Below, piece after piece: positions 24,120 through 35,300 of a DNA stretch of 64,000 bases. The position numbers and the translations under genes were made by a program. The stretch is taken from positions 84,910,971 to 84,974,970 of the forward strand of contig NC_089743.1 in assembly GCF_040412425.1 (NCBI RefSeq), read 5' to 3'. The notes beneath the pieces are model-generated. The model was not told where the DNA came from. It did no database searches and was given only the letters and a program-made list of their open reading frames with translations. How positions within the stretch are numbered: the stretch's first letter is position 1; each line of letters opens with the position of its first letter. This stretch comes from Macrobrachium rosenbergii. Lineage: Eukaryota; Arthropoda; Malacostraca; Decapoda; Palaemonidae.

Positions 24120-24350
24120 CCGGCTTGAATTTTCCCGAGATGCAAACAAGTACCGAGACCTTTCCCTGAAAAAAAGCGGGCGCCATATCTTAAAAACTAA
24201 CCGTAGAGTTTTCTTGAAAATAATCTCATTATGTTTCCCACACCCAAATCTTAATAAAGAAACTGCAATCTAACCTAACCTACCTAACCTAACCTAGGGG
24301 CATGGCAAAAAAAAACCGGGGCTTGGTGCAATACTAACATACATTTCAGG
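24120..24350 (+). repeat. Dispersed repeat J with TTAGG-type tract
   Basis: It contains an imperfect CCTAA array (CTAACCTAACCTACCTAACC) next to a poly-A CCGGGG block. It is the reverse complement of 29535-29800. Confidence 0.75.
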
Positions 24351-24841
24351 TATTTGCGACCGGCTCATTTAATAAAATGATCGATTCGTCAGCTAAAGTG
24401 ACGTCAAATAATCTGCCCTTGAACAATATCGGTGATTTTCTTAATGTACAGTTCGAGTTTTTAGACCGACCGCTGACTCTGAGCCATCGACCGTTAAGCT
24501 ACGCTACTGACTGATGGTCAGATCGATCGATGGAGTAAACCATATATGTCCGGCATTGAATCTTTTTATTTGACCGCACATACTTTTTACAAAAGACCGT
24601 GTAGACGTAAGTTTAAATTATTGAAAACTGGATGTTTTTCCGCAATTACTAATGAAATGTAAGATGTCTTCGCATCCTGAATGCCCAACTGAAATATAAC
24701 TTCTCCAAGGAGGGTTTTTTGTACCTACAATCAAGTAAGAATTTTTGCACAAACTGATTAATACTAATAAAATTAATAACTTAAACGAACAAGAAAGACT
24801 TATTCCATATGCAATCTCTAACATACTGAATAATAAAATAA

Positions 24842-24887
<46 letters not shown>

Positions 24888-24921
24888 TGTCAATAATAAT
24901 AATAATAATATTATTATTATT
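24842..24921. repeat. AAT microsatellites ending in ATT (inverted)
   Basis: AAT arrays at 24842-24886 and 24895-24909, then ATT repeats, form a potential hairpin. Confidence 0.93.
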
Positions 24922-24954
24922 GTGTGTGTAATATTATTAATGTCTGTGTGTGTG

Positions 24955-25094
24955 TGTCTTTAACAATGAGAAACAAATCACAGTTGGTATGGGTACATAT
25001 ATTCATAATATATGTACCCATAAAGGCTATATAAGAATTTGACCAATTCCCCTATTTCAAGACTCATGCTACTATGAGAATATTTTAAATAATA

Positions 25095-25170
<76 letters not shown>

Positions 25171-25293
25171 ATAACGGAGAAACAAATCCACAGTTACGTA
25201 TGGGTATATATATTCATAAATAAATCTCTGCAGAGGGCTTTTGGGAATCAATTCCCCTATTTCAAGACCCATGCTACTAGGAGAATCTTTTTA

Positions 25294-25345
<52 letters not shown>
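24955..25345 (+). repeat. Two tandem copies of a repeat linked to AAT arrays
   Basis: GAGAAACAAAT, then CACAGTT, TATGGGTA, TTCCCCTATTTCAAGAC and CATGCTACTA occur twice (24967-25085 and 25178-25294). Each copy runs into an AAT array. Confidence 0.8.
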
Positions 25346-25347
<2 letters not shown>

Positions 25348-25937
25348 AGCTAGAGGACTTAAAAAATCTGCTTCTATACCTTGGGAACCTCCTGCTATTG
25401 TTGGTTCTCTCTCAGACTCTCTGAATAGCGCAGAGCGGTCTGAACAAGGTCCCTTATATCGTTCAGAGGGAGACTTCAAATGCGATCTCGTAATGGCATT
25501 CGGACTATCAAGGTGCTTAGCCGTGAAATGAACTCTGATCTTGAGATCTTTGTCGCTATGTTCCATTATAAGCATGATTACCGATATGAATATGATAAAG
25601 AGATAATCTGCTTATGGTAGTAGTCCAATAACTAGTCACAGCTAATCCCCAGAGTGACGTAATATGTAATACATTTTGAGGGAAACGTTAGTGTGCTGGT
25701 TTGGCAATGGTACTCGTTAATGAATGGATGATGCTCTGTTTTGTTTTTTTTTTTTTTTCGTAGCTAGTGTCTTCAGTAGCCAGTGTCTACTGTGAGTGCT
25801 TGGTTTGAACGAAGGTGATTTGAGCACAAAACCATTCAGGAAAGTTTTCAGTTGTACAGTATGCAGTCAGCATCTCTTTGAACTATAGACTAAGCCAAAA
25901 CCGAAGATATAATGGAACCTAATTCACGGACAGAGAG

Positions 25938-25938
<1 letters not shown>

Positions 25939-26004
<66 letters not shown>

Positions 26005-26090
26005 GTATATATATATAATACTTATATATATAAATAACTATATATATATACACACACATATACACACATACACACACACATATATATATA

Positions 26091-26155
<65 letters not shown>

Positions 26156-26160
26156 CATAG
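25939..26160. repeat. TA / CA microsatellite cluster
   Basis: TA arrays are separated by a CA-rich stretch (26049-26078). TATATTGCATAGATA follows twice to the right. Confidence 0.93.
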
Positions 26161-26549
26161 ATAGACAGTATATATATGTATATATTGCATAGATAAAGAT
26201 AAAGACAGATAGACAAACAGATAGATGGAAGCGATAGATAGACAGATTTGATATATCCTTTAGTTGCTTGTAAAATTACCTTGGATTTCTTGCCAGGGGG
26301 CGGGGTATGGTATATCACAACAAAAAATCCTGTTTACTCTTTCTAGATTCATGTAACTGTTATGTAAATGTTTATCGTTAATCAGATTATGCAACGAGAA
26401 CGCTTTCGTATTAAAATACTGCCTCTGGATCATCATGGCAAATTTTCTTGTTACTAATCAAACAAATCATGATTACAACTGATAAATGAACGCAATATCT
26501 GATGTGTTCAATTTCGGTGCCACCTGGTTATCATTAATCCTAAACTGGT

Positions 26550-27165
26550 AAAATTTAATATTGTGTCTTTTTTGTATTCTTTTGATGTTTTTAAAACCCT
26601 CCAGTAAAATATCTATTTATTATTGTATCTTTTTTTTTTATTCTTTTGATGTTTTAAAACCACTTAAAATATCTTTTTTGATATTGTTTTAAAACCCTCA
26701 GTTTTAAAATCTTTTTTTTTATTCTTTTGATGTTTTTAAAACCCTCCAGTAAAATATCTATTTATTATTGTATTTTTTTTTTTTATTCTTTTGATGTTTT
26801 TAAAACCCTCCAGTAAAATATCTATTTATTATTGTATTTTTTTTATTTTATTGTTTTTAAAACCCTCCAGTAAAATATCTATTTATTATTGTATCTTTTT
26901 TATTCCTTTTATGTTTTTAAACCCTCCAATCATTTATTCATTGTTTTAAACCATCTTCATTTATTATTGTATTTTTTTATTTTATTGTTTTAAAACCACT
27001 AGTAAAATATTTTTCTTACAGAAAAATATCTATTTATTATTGTATATTTTCTCTATTCTTCTGATGTTTTTAAAACCCTCCAGTAAAATATCTTTATTAT
27101 TGTACCTTTTTTTACTCTTTTGATGTTTTTAAACCCTCCAATCACATTCATTCTTACCATCTTCA
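26550..27165 (+). repeat. AT-rich minisatellite, unit about 63 bp
   Basis: The unit contains TGATGTTTTTAAAACCCTCC, AGTAAAATATCTATTTATT and a poly-T run. Copies are irregular, with many deletions. It ends about 35 bp before the stop side of the minus-strand CUB gene's last exon. Confidence 0.88.
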
Positions 27166-27199
27166 ACAGAAGAACTTTTTTTTACAGAAGTCTTATTTG

Positions 27200-27362
27200 T
27201 TAACGAAATGTATTAGAGAATCTGTCACTATAGTTATGATCTTGGCTTTGAAAAAGAGGGAATTTCTTAGAGTGTGAACTTGAAACCTGACAGAAACCAT
27301 CGGTTAATAAACTCAGCAACAATTTAATCAGAACAGAAACTCCTGTACAAAGCTCTCCAAAC
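27200..27362 (-). CDS. CUB gene (minus copy): C-terminal CUB exon
   Basis: After the acceptor ATTTCAAAG the frame matches the two bases left by the previous exon. It encodes R-F-G-E-L-C-T-G, a hydrophobic strand and D-G-F-C-Q-V, which correspond to the C-G and G-F strands that close a CUB domain. It then runs on to a stop at 27200. A possible donor (GTTTCA) follows the F-C-Q codons. An AT-rich minisatellite starts directly downstream. Confidence 0.6.
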
Positions 27363-30019
27363 CTTTGAAATATAAAGATCATTTCCCTCCTCTCTTAAAA
27401 TACAAGTCTTCATTTATTTGAGCTGTTTTTATGCACACATTCTCACGTTTCATGGATGTCAAGCCCCCTTCGTGTTCTTTATGGCCATCTACCACTTTCC
27501 AGCTATTTAATTTCTAGGTCCTCCTTTCAGTATTCCTCATAAAAACTCTCATACACACCCTTTTTAATGGTTGGTTTCCTCCCATTTTCTCTAACGAACA
27601 GCAATTATCCTACGCTACATGATTTATCCTCTTATGGTACTTGACACATATTACTGTCCTCATATCTCGCTGACCACTACTGTAGTGTCAAGTGGTTTCA
27701 TTTGCTTTCCCGTTAGGCTTGTCCAACCACTGTTAACTGCGCCTGTTGCCAATTATTAGGTCAACAACGATCGATCATTTAATACCGTGCCACTTTTGCT
27801 TCCTTTAACGCATCACAATCGAATACGTCACACAATTTCTGCAAAACTTCTGTCGAATTTACTGTCTCCCTCACTTCATGGCGTTCCTCCCTCAATCTGT
27901 CATCGTTTCTGTAGCAATTGCTGCGGAAGTATATACGTATATAAAACTTCCTTTTCCCAGATATACAATTACAACAAACCCATTTACATAATCACCAAAA
28001 TACACAATAAAAGATAAAATAAAACTGACGTCGCGGAAAACAAGTTATAATACCTAACATACCTTCTCAATACACTTTACATTATTTGTATAAGATTAAT
28101 CATAGACATATTTACAATAAAATTACTTTTCGTTTTACTTCCCCACACCTTTACCGGCTATTTTTCGCAAAAAAAAAAAAAAAAAAAATGCTTTCGAGAG
28201 TTTTCCTTTCCTTAATCAAACTCGCGATTTTCGTTTTAGATTAAGCTGGCCTTATGTCAGCACAGAGTGTTGCTTCTGAGTAGCCCATGATTAATCCAAC
28301 TCTATTTTTGTCAGCCAAACCTTTAGTCTTATCTTATATATTTTATACTGACATCATCTTATGTGATTCACAATTACCGTATGTTTATTTATGCGAATGT
28401 ATTTTTTTTTTGTGTGTAAACAAATAAATCTTATTTACTTCATACGCCTCTGATTCTCTTTCCGAACATGCCACTGACTATGATAAAGATACTATGTTTC
28501 TATGTGTGGCAGTGATAATACTTACGATTATAAATTTCGTAACAAAGGGTCCGCCTGTATAAGTCTATATTCATAAACAATAAGTTCCAGCCCCCGTGTT
28601 GTTTTCTGATGTTACCATGTCGTATTTTCGGGACATCTGACTCTTGAGATTTTAAGACGCGTCGAACCTTTCCTGGTCAAACAAGACACATGCAAAACTA
28701 GATGGACAGCGCACTCTATAAAGAGGATTCCGCCGAAAATTTAATCATTATTGGTAGCCATAAGAATCAACCATGTATCACGGTAATAATGTTACTTGTG
28801 TTGCTTTTCATAAAAAAAAAATATAGGCCATCAAGGCAAGCACTAGGACACTTTCGGCCATTCAGTGCTCAAGGCAGTGAAAAGAGGCAAGATAAAGAGG
28901 TCCAGAAAATAAAGGAGATAACGTTACAAGGATCTAAAGTTGGAACTGGAAGAAACCCCGGAGATGCACTATGAAGTAATCGTCAGAGAGGTTGGACAGC
29001 AAGACTGAAGAAAACAGAGTGGGAATGTACCTAGACCACCAATAAATACAAGACGTCATTGAACAAGGCGTGGCGCTGCCAACCTAACTTGAAGTCCCGA
29101 GTAGCACCTTCAGGAACCAACCCTTCCAAAGGGCGTAAGAGAGTTGATGAAAATAGTAATAATAAATTACCTTATTCCCTTGACGAAGGGAAATGTGAAG
29201 ATGGTAAACTTGTCCTTCGGACAGAGACGGTCCCACCGGGTCTTGAAGAAATGGCAGTTGATCTTCAGGTATCTCACGGCAAGTGTCCTACGGTCATACA
29301 AGACCAAACAAAGAGGATAATATCTATAAGATATAATAACAAATAAATACCAGGTATGGCGATCGATTAAAAAAATGAGTTAATCTAAGAGTAAAGAAAT
29401 CTATTGTTTCTTTTTGAAACTGCGTGAATGGAGTGATTGACAAGTTTTAGGGTGATCTTACGATTTATTATAAAACCTCTGCGCTCACTTTGAATTAAAC
29501 CATTTTAGCCGTGGAGGGGTTATGTACCCGGGAAGTATATTCCCGAGATGTATACTAGTATTGCACCAGCCCCGGTTTTTTTTTGTCATGCCCCTAGGTT
29601 AGGTTAGGCCAGGTTGGGTTAGGTTAGATTACTTCAACTAACATTGACAATAATTTGGGTGTGGGAAACGCAATGAGATTATTTTCAAGAAAATTCTGTG
29701 GTTAGTTTTTAAGATAATATGGCCTCCCGCTTTTTTCAGGGAAACGTCCCGGTATGGCGCAATACTCGGTTACATCTTGGGAAAATGTACCCAGGAAAAG
29801 TTTTTGAGTTTTTATTTACTGCCACAATATTTACATTTAGTTTTCAAGGTACTTTGATCAGAGAGTTGGAGACTTTTAAATGAGGCGATTTGTTTAAAAA
29901 TGACAGTTACTCTGATGGGGGTTCTTATTGTCAGATGAAAAAAATTAAAATAATGATTTGAAGGGAATACATTGAAAGGCTTTACTATTGTTTTGGTCAA
30001 ATAAATCCTGATACTTTCG

Positions 30020-30068
<49 letters not shown>

Positions 30069-31050
30069 CCCCCTTCAATTATTTATTTCATCTATCTCTT
30101 TCTTCCTCTTCTCTTTCTCTCTCTCCTTAAATCATTCATTCTATTTGTCTCTGTCTGCCTTTCCTCTCTCTCCCTACCCCTCACTAATTAGGTTTTCTCT
30201 GTTATTCTAAAAAACAAGAACATGGGAAAATACTGTTTTGTGCTGTCAAAAGCGCCCAGATGAACACAACCATTAATCTCACCTGGTAAAAGTAACAGAA
30301 TCTGTAAAATCCGTTCAGATATGGCTCGCTCTCAAACAGCTCATGGCTCTGAACTGAACAACCCCTGTTGAGAGTCACAGTATTCTGGGAGTCTGAAAGT
30401 AAAAGAACCATGTTGAGACTTTAGTAATATTAAACAAAATACTCTTGGTTTTTATAATTTGGGCATATATGATGTTATCATCTGGTGTGGCCTAAATCCT
30501 GGGTGCGTGGAAAAACAGAAATGATTATATTCACGATAATTAAAGTTTAACAGGCGAAAATTCTAAAAAAATTCTACTTTTCCAAAAGTAATTTGAATCA
30601 TGGTTACAAGTTGGTCTCTCTAAGTGCTGATGTACTGTAAACAATTGGGATCAAACATTGTGTATTTCCAACAATATATCAAGATTAAATACACAAAATA
30701 AGGGTCTTATTATTCCTCAGCTTTAAGTAACGAGATTATTCTTAACAGTCTTCATTTTAAACAGTGTCAGTCTTGGACTTAATCTCAAATCAGCGAATAT
30801 GAAGGAAATGACTGACTTCACAACAAGAAAAGGTTTAAAATGAACAACTCGCCCTTCTTCTAATTAACATATCATTAAAAAAAGTTTCAGTCGGGATTAT
30901 AAAATGGTTATAACAAACATGAATGCATTACGAAAGATAGTGGTCATAAAAGATTCTTTATGGTCGGCAGAAACGAGATCGTTCTGATTTTATATACATG
31001 AGCTTAGCTTATGGAAATGAGGTTGGTGCTGCACTAATGTTACATTTGTG

Positions 31051-31120
<70 letters not shown>

Positions 31121-31196
31121 ATCTGTACACTTAAGACCAAGATAAATGACATTCCTGACTCAATGAAATATCTGTAAGACCCTTGTACTAAAAAAA

Positions 31197-31249
<53 letters not shown>

Positions 31250-31874
31250 ATCTGCACATTTAAGAGCAACATAAATAACATTCCAGATTCAACGTAATAT
31301 CCACAAGGCCCTTGAACTCAAAAGCATTCCACCTTCTCTCTTTCTTTCTCTCTCTCTCTCTCTCTCTTTCAATATTTGCACATATTTAAGACCAAGATGA
31401 AAAACATTCCTGACTCAACGAATTATCTGCAAGACTCTGTCTGTCTGTCTGTCTGTCTGTCAAAATTTGCACGTTTAAGACTAAGATAAACAACATCCCT
31501 GACTCAACGAATTATCTGGTTACGCCCTTGAACTCAAGAACATCTCTCTCTCTTTCTCTCTCTCTCTCTAAAAATTTGTACATTCAAAACCAAGATAAAC
31601 AACATCTCTGGTTCACCGAACTATCTGGAAGTCCTTTGAACTCAAACACCTCTCGTACTAGGCGAAACAACAGCGATGTTCCTCTTCTGAGCCATCAGGC
31701 CGATGGAGTCATAGGCTCTCCTGGCTCTCAGAGGTCCTCCTCCTCCTCCTCGCTTGTCAGCCAAGGGGTGTAATCTTTCAAAGCAGAGGTTTTGAAAATG
31801 TCGTCGCGAAACTCGGCGTCTTTCATCTGGTGGAATTCGTTCCCTTGATTCGGTGCTCCAGCAGCCGATGCGTT
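27200..31874 (-). CDS. Secreted CUB-domain gene, minus-strand paralogue (possibly decayed)
   Basis: Exons at 31728-31874, 30283-30392, 29171-29287 and 27200-27362 form a gene paralogous to the plus-strand locus at 47292-58227. The CUB exons align residue by residue with that copy: T-V-T-L against T-V-N-L, V-Q-S-H-E-L-F against L-Q-S-H-D-L-F, and C-P-K-D-K-F against C-Q-N-D-K-F. CUB domains are extracellular beta-sandwiches, and in arthropods they often precede a trypsin-like protease domain. No protease domain is seen here. The third listed exon is one base longer than its paralogue, which breaks the frame. That may be a pseudogene mutation, an assembly error or a misplaced acceptor. The signal-peptide exon was not found. 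Confidence 0.6.
27365..28824. other. Intron of the minus-strand CUB gene, nothing recognised
   Basis: It lies between the last and the preceding CUB exon. It includes a poly-A run (28170-28188) but no coding frame I can support. Confidence 0.4.
28825..29035 (+). repeat. SINE-like family B-prime, diverged copy
   Basis: It resembles the copies at 34955-35300 and 42695-42935: CACTTTCGGCCATTCAGTGC, then a purine-rich GTGAAAAGAGG part. It lies close to the second CUB exon of the minus-strand gene. Confidence 0.55.
29171..29287 (-). CDS. CUB gene (minus copy): second CUB exon with a 1-nt frame discrepancy
   Basis: The reading frame with homology gives L-K-I-N-C-H-F-F-K and C-P-K-D-K-F-T-I-F, the typical CUB cysteine pair and D-K-F strand. 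It ends at a donor GTAATT, leaving two bases. From the acceptor GACCGTAG the exon is 117 nt, while the paralogous exon is 116 nt. Entering in phase 0 therefore gives the wrong frame. Confidence 0.65.
29535..29800 (-). repeat. Dispersed repeat J, inverted copy
   Basis: It carries AGGTTAGGTTAGGCCAGG and then the same flanks as 24120-24350 in reverse order, including CTTTTTTCAGGGAAACGTCC. Confidence 0.75.
30018..30066. repeat. CT microsatellite
   Basis: About 23 CT pairs between the first and second CUB exons of the minus-strand gene. Confidence 0.93.
30283..30392 (-). CDS. CUB gene (minus copy): first CUB exon
   Basis: The exon is 110 nt, bounded by TTTACTTTCAG and GTGAGA. It has two entry bases, then 36 codons, ending in phase 0. 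It contains T-V-T-L-N-R-G-C, V-Q-S-H-E-L-F and F-Y-R-F-C-Y-F. Length, phase and residue pattern match exon 3 of the plus-strand paralogue (56777-56886). This is the N-terminal half of a CUB domain up to the central aromatic strand. Confidence 0.75.
31050..31645 (+). repeat. Compound tandem repeat: five units with CT/TGTC arrays
   Basis: Each unit of about 90-120 bp has a CT array, CAAAATCTGTACA or a variant, TTAAGACCAAGATAAA and CATTCCTGACTCAA. In one unit the CT array is replaced by CTGT repeats (31438-31460). It lies just left of the acidic exon of the minus-strand CUB gene. Confidence 0.88.
31728..31874 (-). CDS. CUB gene (minus copy): acidic pro-region exon, ends in a stop
   Basis: After the acceptor AAATTACAG an open frame of 48 codons runs to TGA. 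It starts N-A-S-A-A-G-A-P-N-Q, resembling V-V-S-A-Y-H-N-P-Y-Q at the start of exon 2 of the plus-strand paralogue, and ends in a run of five glutamates then D-L. The GAG run is a place where a one-base slip would move reading into an open frame containing K-R-G-G-G-G-G. Either this is the true end of a short protein or the exon has been frameshifted. Confidence 0.45.
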   Translation of the reverse strand, partial: NASAAGAPNQGNEFHQMKDAEFRDDIFKTSALKDYTPWLTSEEEEEDL

Positions 31875-32029
31875 CTGTAATTTGGAAACAAAGAATTCAG
31901 TTTAAGATGAAGCAATCTGGAGCAATTATTATTTCTAGCTGAAGGTTCTCTGAAAAAGATAAATGATGGTCGATAAGCGAATTTGACAACGAAATTTGGT
32001 TTGTTTCTTTCCTCTATTTATTGATTTGT

Positions 32030-32101
<72 letters not shown>

Positions 32102-32102
<1 letters not shown>

Positions 32103-32281
32103 GAAAGAGACACCCACAAGATTCGTGTGTATAACTTGTTTACTTGTAAATATTTACATGTTACTTGAATCAGTACTTTCAGGTCCTAATCAGACCTTTT
32201 TCAGAGTACTCAGATTCAAGCAATATGTAAATATTGACAAGTAAACGTTATACAAGGAATCTTGTAATGGTTTCTCTTTCC
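32102..32281. repeat. Palindromic foldback element, about 180 bp, between ATT arrays
   Basis: GGAAAGAGACACCCACAAGA starts the left arm, and the inverted copy ends TGGTTTCTCTTTCC. The centre is at about 32191. One arm recurs at 32936-33050. AAT arrays abut the left edge and lie 40 bp from the right edge. Confidence 0.8.
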
Positions 32282-32319
32282 ATCTTCAATAGAAAACTGA
32301 AAGAATTTTTTGTTGTTTG

Positions 32320-32382
<63 letters not shown>

Positions 32383-32689
32383 TATGCAGGAGTCCAGTTT
32401 GACGAGTTTATCTTCTACTTGAGATAAGGATTTGCGTATAACTTCAGTTCTTTTTATAATAACTAAACCTTCAAATGCAGCTATTCACGGCAATAAGCAG
32501 TATGGTCGTTTTGATCACTTTAATAATGGAAACATAGAAGAAGCAGCTATTGCTCAAACAAAAGTTAAATTGCAAGGCATTTTGCGTGTACTCGATAAGA
32601 GCGGCAATTCACAGGTAAACAAGTGTACTGTATTGTGAATCATTTTAGCATTGCTCTTCCAGGTATTAACTAAAGTAGTAGTATTAAAG

Positions 32690-32752
32690 TAGTTTAACCA
32701 GACCACTGAGATGACTTTCAGATCTTATAGGGCTGGCCCGAAGGATTAGGAT
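32690..32752 (-). repeat. SINE family A, short 3' fragment
   Basis: It carries TTTAACCAGACCACTGAGA and GGGCTGGCCCGAAGGATTAG, the 3' end of family A in reverse orientation, then diverges. Confidence 0.75.
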
Positions 32753-32881
32753 AAAATACTACATGGACTCAAGTGATGAAGATTCATCTTCCACTGAGAA
32801 CAGAATACTGAGATTACGAAAGGGTGTTCAAGGAGATGTTTTGCATAAATAAATCGCGTTCAGGAACGCAGTATATTATTA

Positions 32882-32927
<46 letters not shown>

Positions 32928-32935
32928 GTGTATTA

Positions 32936-33050
32936 TTGAAAAAACCCACAAGATTCTTGTGTATAACTGGTTTACTGGTAAATATTTACATATTACTTTG
33001 ATCTCGAGCACTTTCAGGTCCTAACTGTGACCCTTTTTCAAGAGATGAGG
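32936..33050 (+). repeat. Single-arm copy of the 32.1-kb foldback element
   Basis: ACCCACAAGATTCTTGTGTA and GGTAAATATTTACATATTAC match the left arm of 32102-32281. It is preceded directly by an ATT array. Confidence 0.75.
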
Positions 33051-33115
33051 TAGTCAGGCTGGTTCAAGGCCCAGCAATCTTCTCAAACAAAAAGTGAAAG
33101 TAGTTTTTGTTTGGT

Positions 33116-33177
<62 letters not shown>

Positions 33178-33179
<2 letters not shown>

Positions 33180-33300
33180 AAAGACGAACCCTTCTCATAT
33201 GGAGCAAGACCACAGGGACCACCGACATCAAATTCAAGCTTCCATCGTATATGGTGTTCGACTGAGGGAAGTAACCGAAGGCAATAAGAAAATGTAAGAC
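33178..33300 (-). repeat. Dispersed repeat G, uninterrupted copy
   Basis: This is the reverse complement of the repeat around 11285-11745 and is joined to an ATT array on its left (33117-33178). It is followed by a 65-bp unit present twice at about 33296-33420. Confidence 0.7.
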
Positions 33301-34141
33301 AATGATTAAAATACAAGGATAATAACGAGAGCTCAAGAGACGTAATGAATACAGCATGTAAAAAAATTATTAAAATACAAGGAGAATAATGAGAGCTCAA
33401 AAGACGTAATGAATACAACACGGTTCAAGGTGAACTACCCGAGCAATGGAAGCTGTAAATGACAAATGCTTACATTCGCTCGCCTAATGAAGAGATAATC
33501 CAGTCGCCTGGAACTTTCACACTGTATAATAATAATGCAAGGCAAATGGTAAGAAACCTATATTAACTGATAAACGCAGTGCGTTGAATAGAAAAATGAG
33601 ACACATAAACTAATTCTTTCATTAGTATTTTCTACTTAGGAAAAGGAACCATTTAAAATACAGACTTGGCAAGAGAGAAAATCTGTAAGGGGGTGCGAAA
33701 TAATACTGTATATATCATCTGAATTATCTAATTGATATGACAATTAAAAAAATGCTCTGGTTTTACGGTAAAGGAACACTTCTGATCTTGAGAAATCGTG
33801 GAAATATTCGACTGTAAAATTTGTTAAGTATATACGCTTAGGAAACGGACAAATGTGAGCTTAGCATTAGTTATTCTCAGTCCATTCAAAAGATCTTAGA
33901 ATAAAGTATAATTGTCAACTTTTCGCACAATTATCAACAATGATGTTCTGGTTATATCTCTTTCTTCGCTGAAGTTTTTTCTGAAGAGAAACTGATATCA
34001 GAAAAGCACTGGCTAGGTAAAAATGTATAAGATTCAGCTCGTCATCAAATGAAGTCCTGATTCACATGCCTAAACATTTACATATACAGCTGTCTAGAAG
34101 GTTCGATATTGTACCTTCTTTTGTTGGCCCGCCCGCAAACT

Positions 34142-34142
34142 T

Positions 34143-34175
<33 letters not shown>

Positions 34176-34194
34176 GACGCACACACACACACTC
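34142..34194. repeat. CA microsatellite, imperfect
   Basis: CA repeats interrupted by TATACACACAGACG. Confidence 0.9.
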
Positions 34195-34428
34195 ACAATA
34201 ATTCGCTTCAGGATAATTTCAAACACGATCACTTATTCCGTGCAGCAAACAAAGTTGCTTTAACGAAAAGGTAACGTAAACACGTTCTTTGTAACTATCA
34301 TGATGAAAGAAAATTTGTCAGTGATAAACCTTCCATTAGATAATTACTTATACATCAATCAATAGACATTAGATGGCAGAGACAAAACACTTAGTTTTAT
34401 CAAATCTACTGTTTATATAAAGTTTGGA

Positions 34429-34429
<1 letters not shown>

Positions 34430-34497
<68 letters not shown>
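34430..34497. repeat. AAT microsatellite
   Basis: About 22 triplets, 85 bp left of the 176-bp palindrome. Confidence 0.93.
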
Positions 34498-34498
<1 letters not shown>

Positions 34499-34581
34499 TA
34501 CTGATTTCATGTTTTACCATACCATACAATAATCTAATTTCATCTTTTATTTGTTTGCAAGGGATGGGAACGGACCCTAGT

Positions 34582-34757
34582 TCACCTGATCCTACTAACA
34601 AAAGAACCCTTTCTTTAGATGAAAAATTGATACTGTCTCTTAAATAGCTAGGAAAACAGAGTGAGAAGTTTTCCTCACTCTGTTTTTCTAACTATATAAA
34701 GGACAATATCAATTTTCATCTAAAGGTAAGGTTCTTCAGTGAGCAGGATAAGGTGGA
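34582..34757. repeat. Palindromic foldback element, 176 bp
   Basis: Arms of about 84 bp face each other around a short loop at 34669, with AACAGAGTGAG and CTCACTCTGTT at the tip. The outer ends are CACCTGATCCTAC and its inverted near-copy. Confidence 0.85.
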
Positions 34758-34954
34758 CTACAGATCACTGGCGTCCGTCCTGGAAAACATAGATTGTTTA
34801 CTGCGCTTGCCTAAGGTATGACTTGATAAGAATTAAAAGATTAAAAAAAAGAATATTTAAGTTTTCAAGCTCAGCATTTCACAAGCAGACTGATTATCGA
34901 TGGGGATGGGGGCAGGCGAGGGAAGGTGCGGAAATTCCTGTAAGACTGATTTAG

Positions 34955-35300
34955 AAAAAATTTGGCTGTAAGGCAAAGTTCTGTGGAGCACTTTCAGCCA
35001 TTCAGCGCGTGAGACAGTGAACAGAGGGAGTTCATTTACTTTCGTTCCCACCTTTCTTGTCCTCCATCCCGCTATCCGACTCATCCAGCCAACTTTTTTC
35101 AGTAAGTGAATTCAGTGAGTGAATTGGAGTAGTTGGGTGGAAAGACAGGAATAAGAAAAGTTTGGAACGAAGGTGAAGTAAAAAGTTAAAAAAGTGGGTG
35201 CACCTAGCAATCGAAGGGACGCTCCAAGAACCTTCACTAAAGCCTACAGTGCACCATTAGGGGTACACTAACGGCACTAAGCCCCTACTGGGGCGGAAAT
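34955..35300 (+). repeat. SINE-like family B-prime copy
   Basis: It contains GCACTTTCAGCCATTCAGCG, a GTGAACAGAGGGAG part, AAGTGGGTGCACCTAGCAAT and a tail with CTACAGTGCACCATTAGGGG. The tail is shared with family B. Confidence 0.7.

Larger units (their letters stand above)
32033..33178. repeat. Four AAT/ATT arrays interleaved with foldback and dispersed repeats
   Basis: Arrays are at 32033-32101, 32320-32380, 32878-32927 and 33117-33178. Each directly borders or lies near a repeat copy (foldback element, its single arm, repeat G). Confidence 0.93.

Noticed and set aside
24290..24305. TTAGG-like tract as a chromosome end or telomere fusion site
   Set aside because: There are only a few imperfect units, the same tract is present in an inverted second copy at 29.6 kb, and both sit inside one dispersed repeat.
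29059..29346. Plus-strand 95-residue open frame
   Set aside because: It is the antisense shadow of the minus-strand second CUB exon and a SINE-like repeat.
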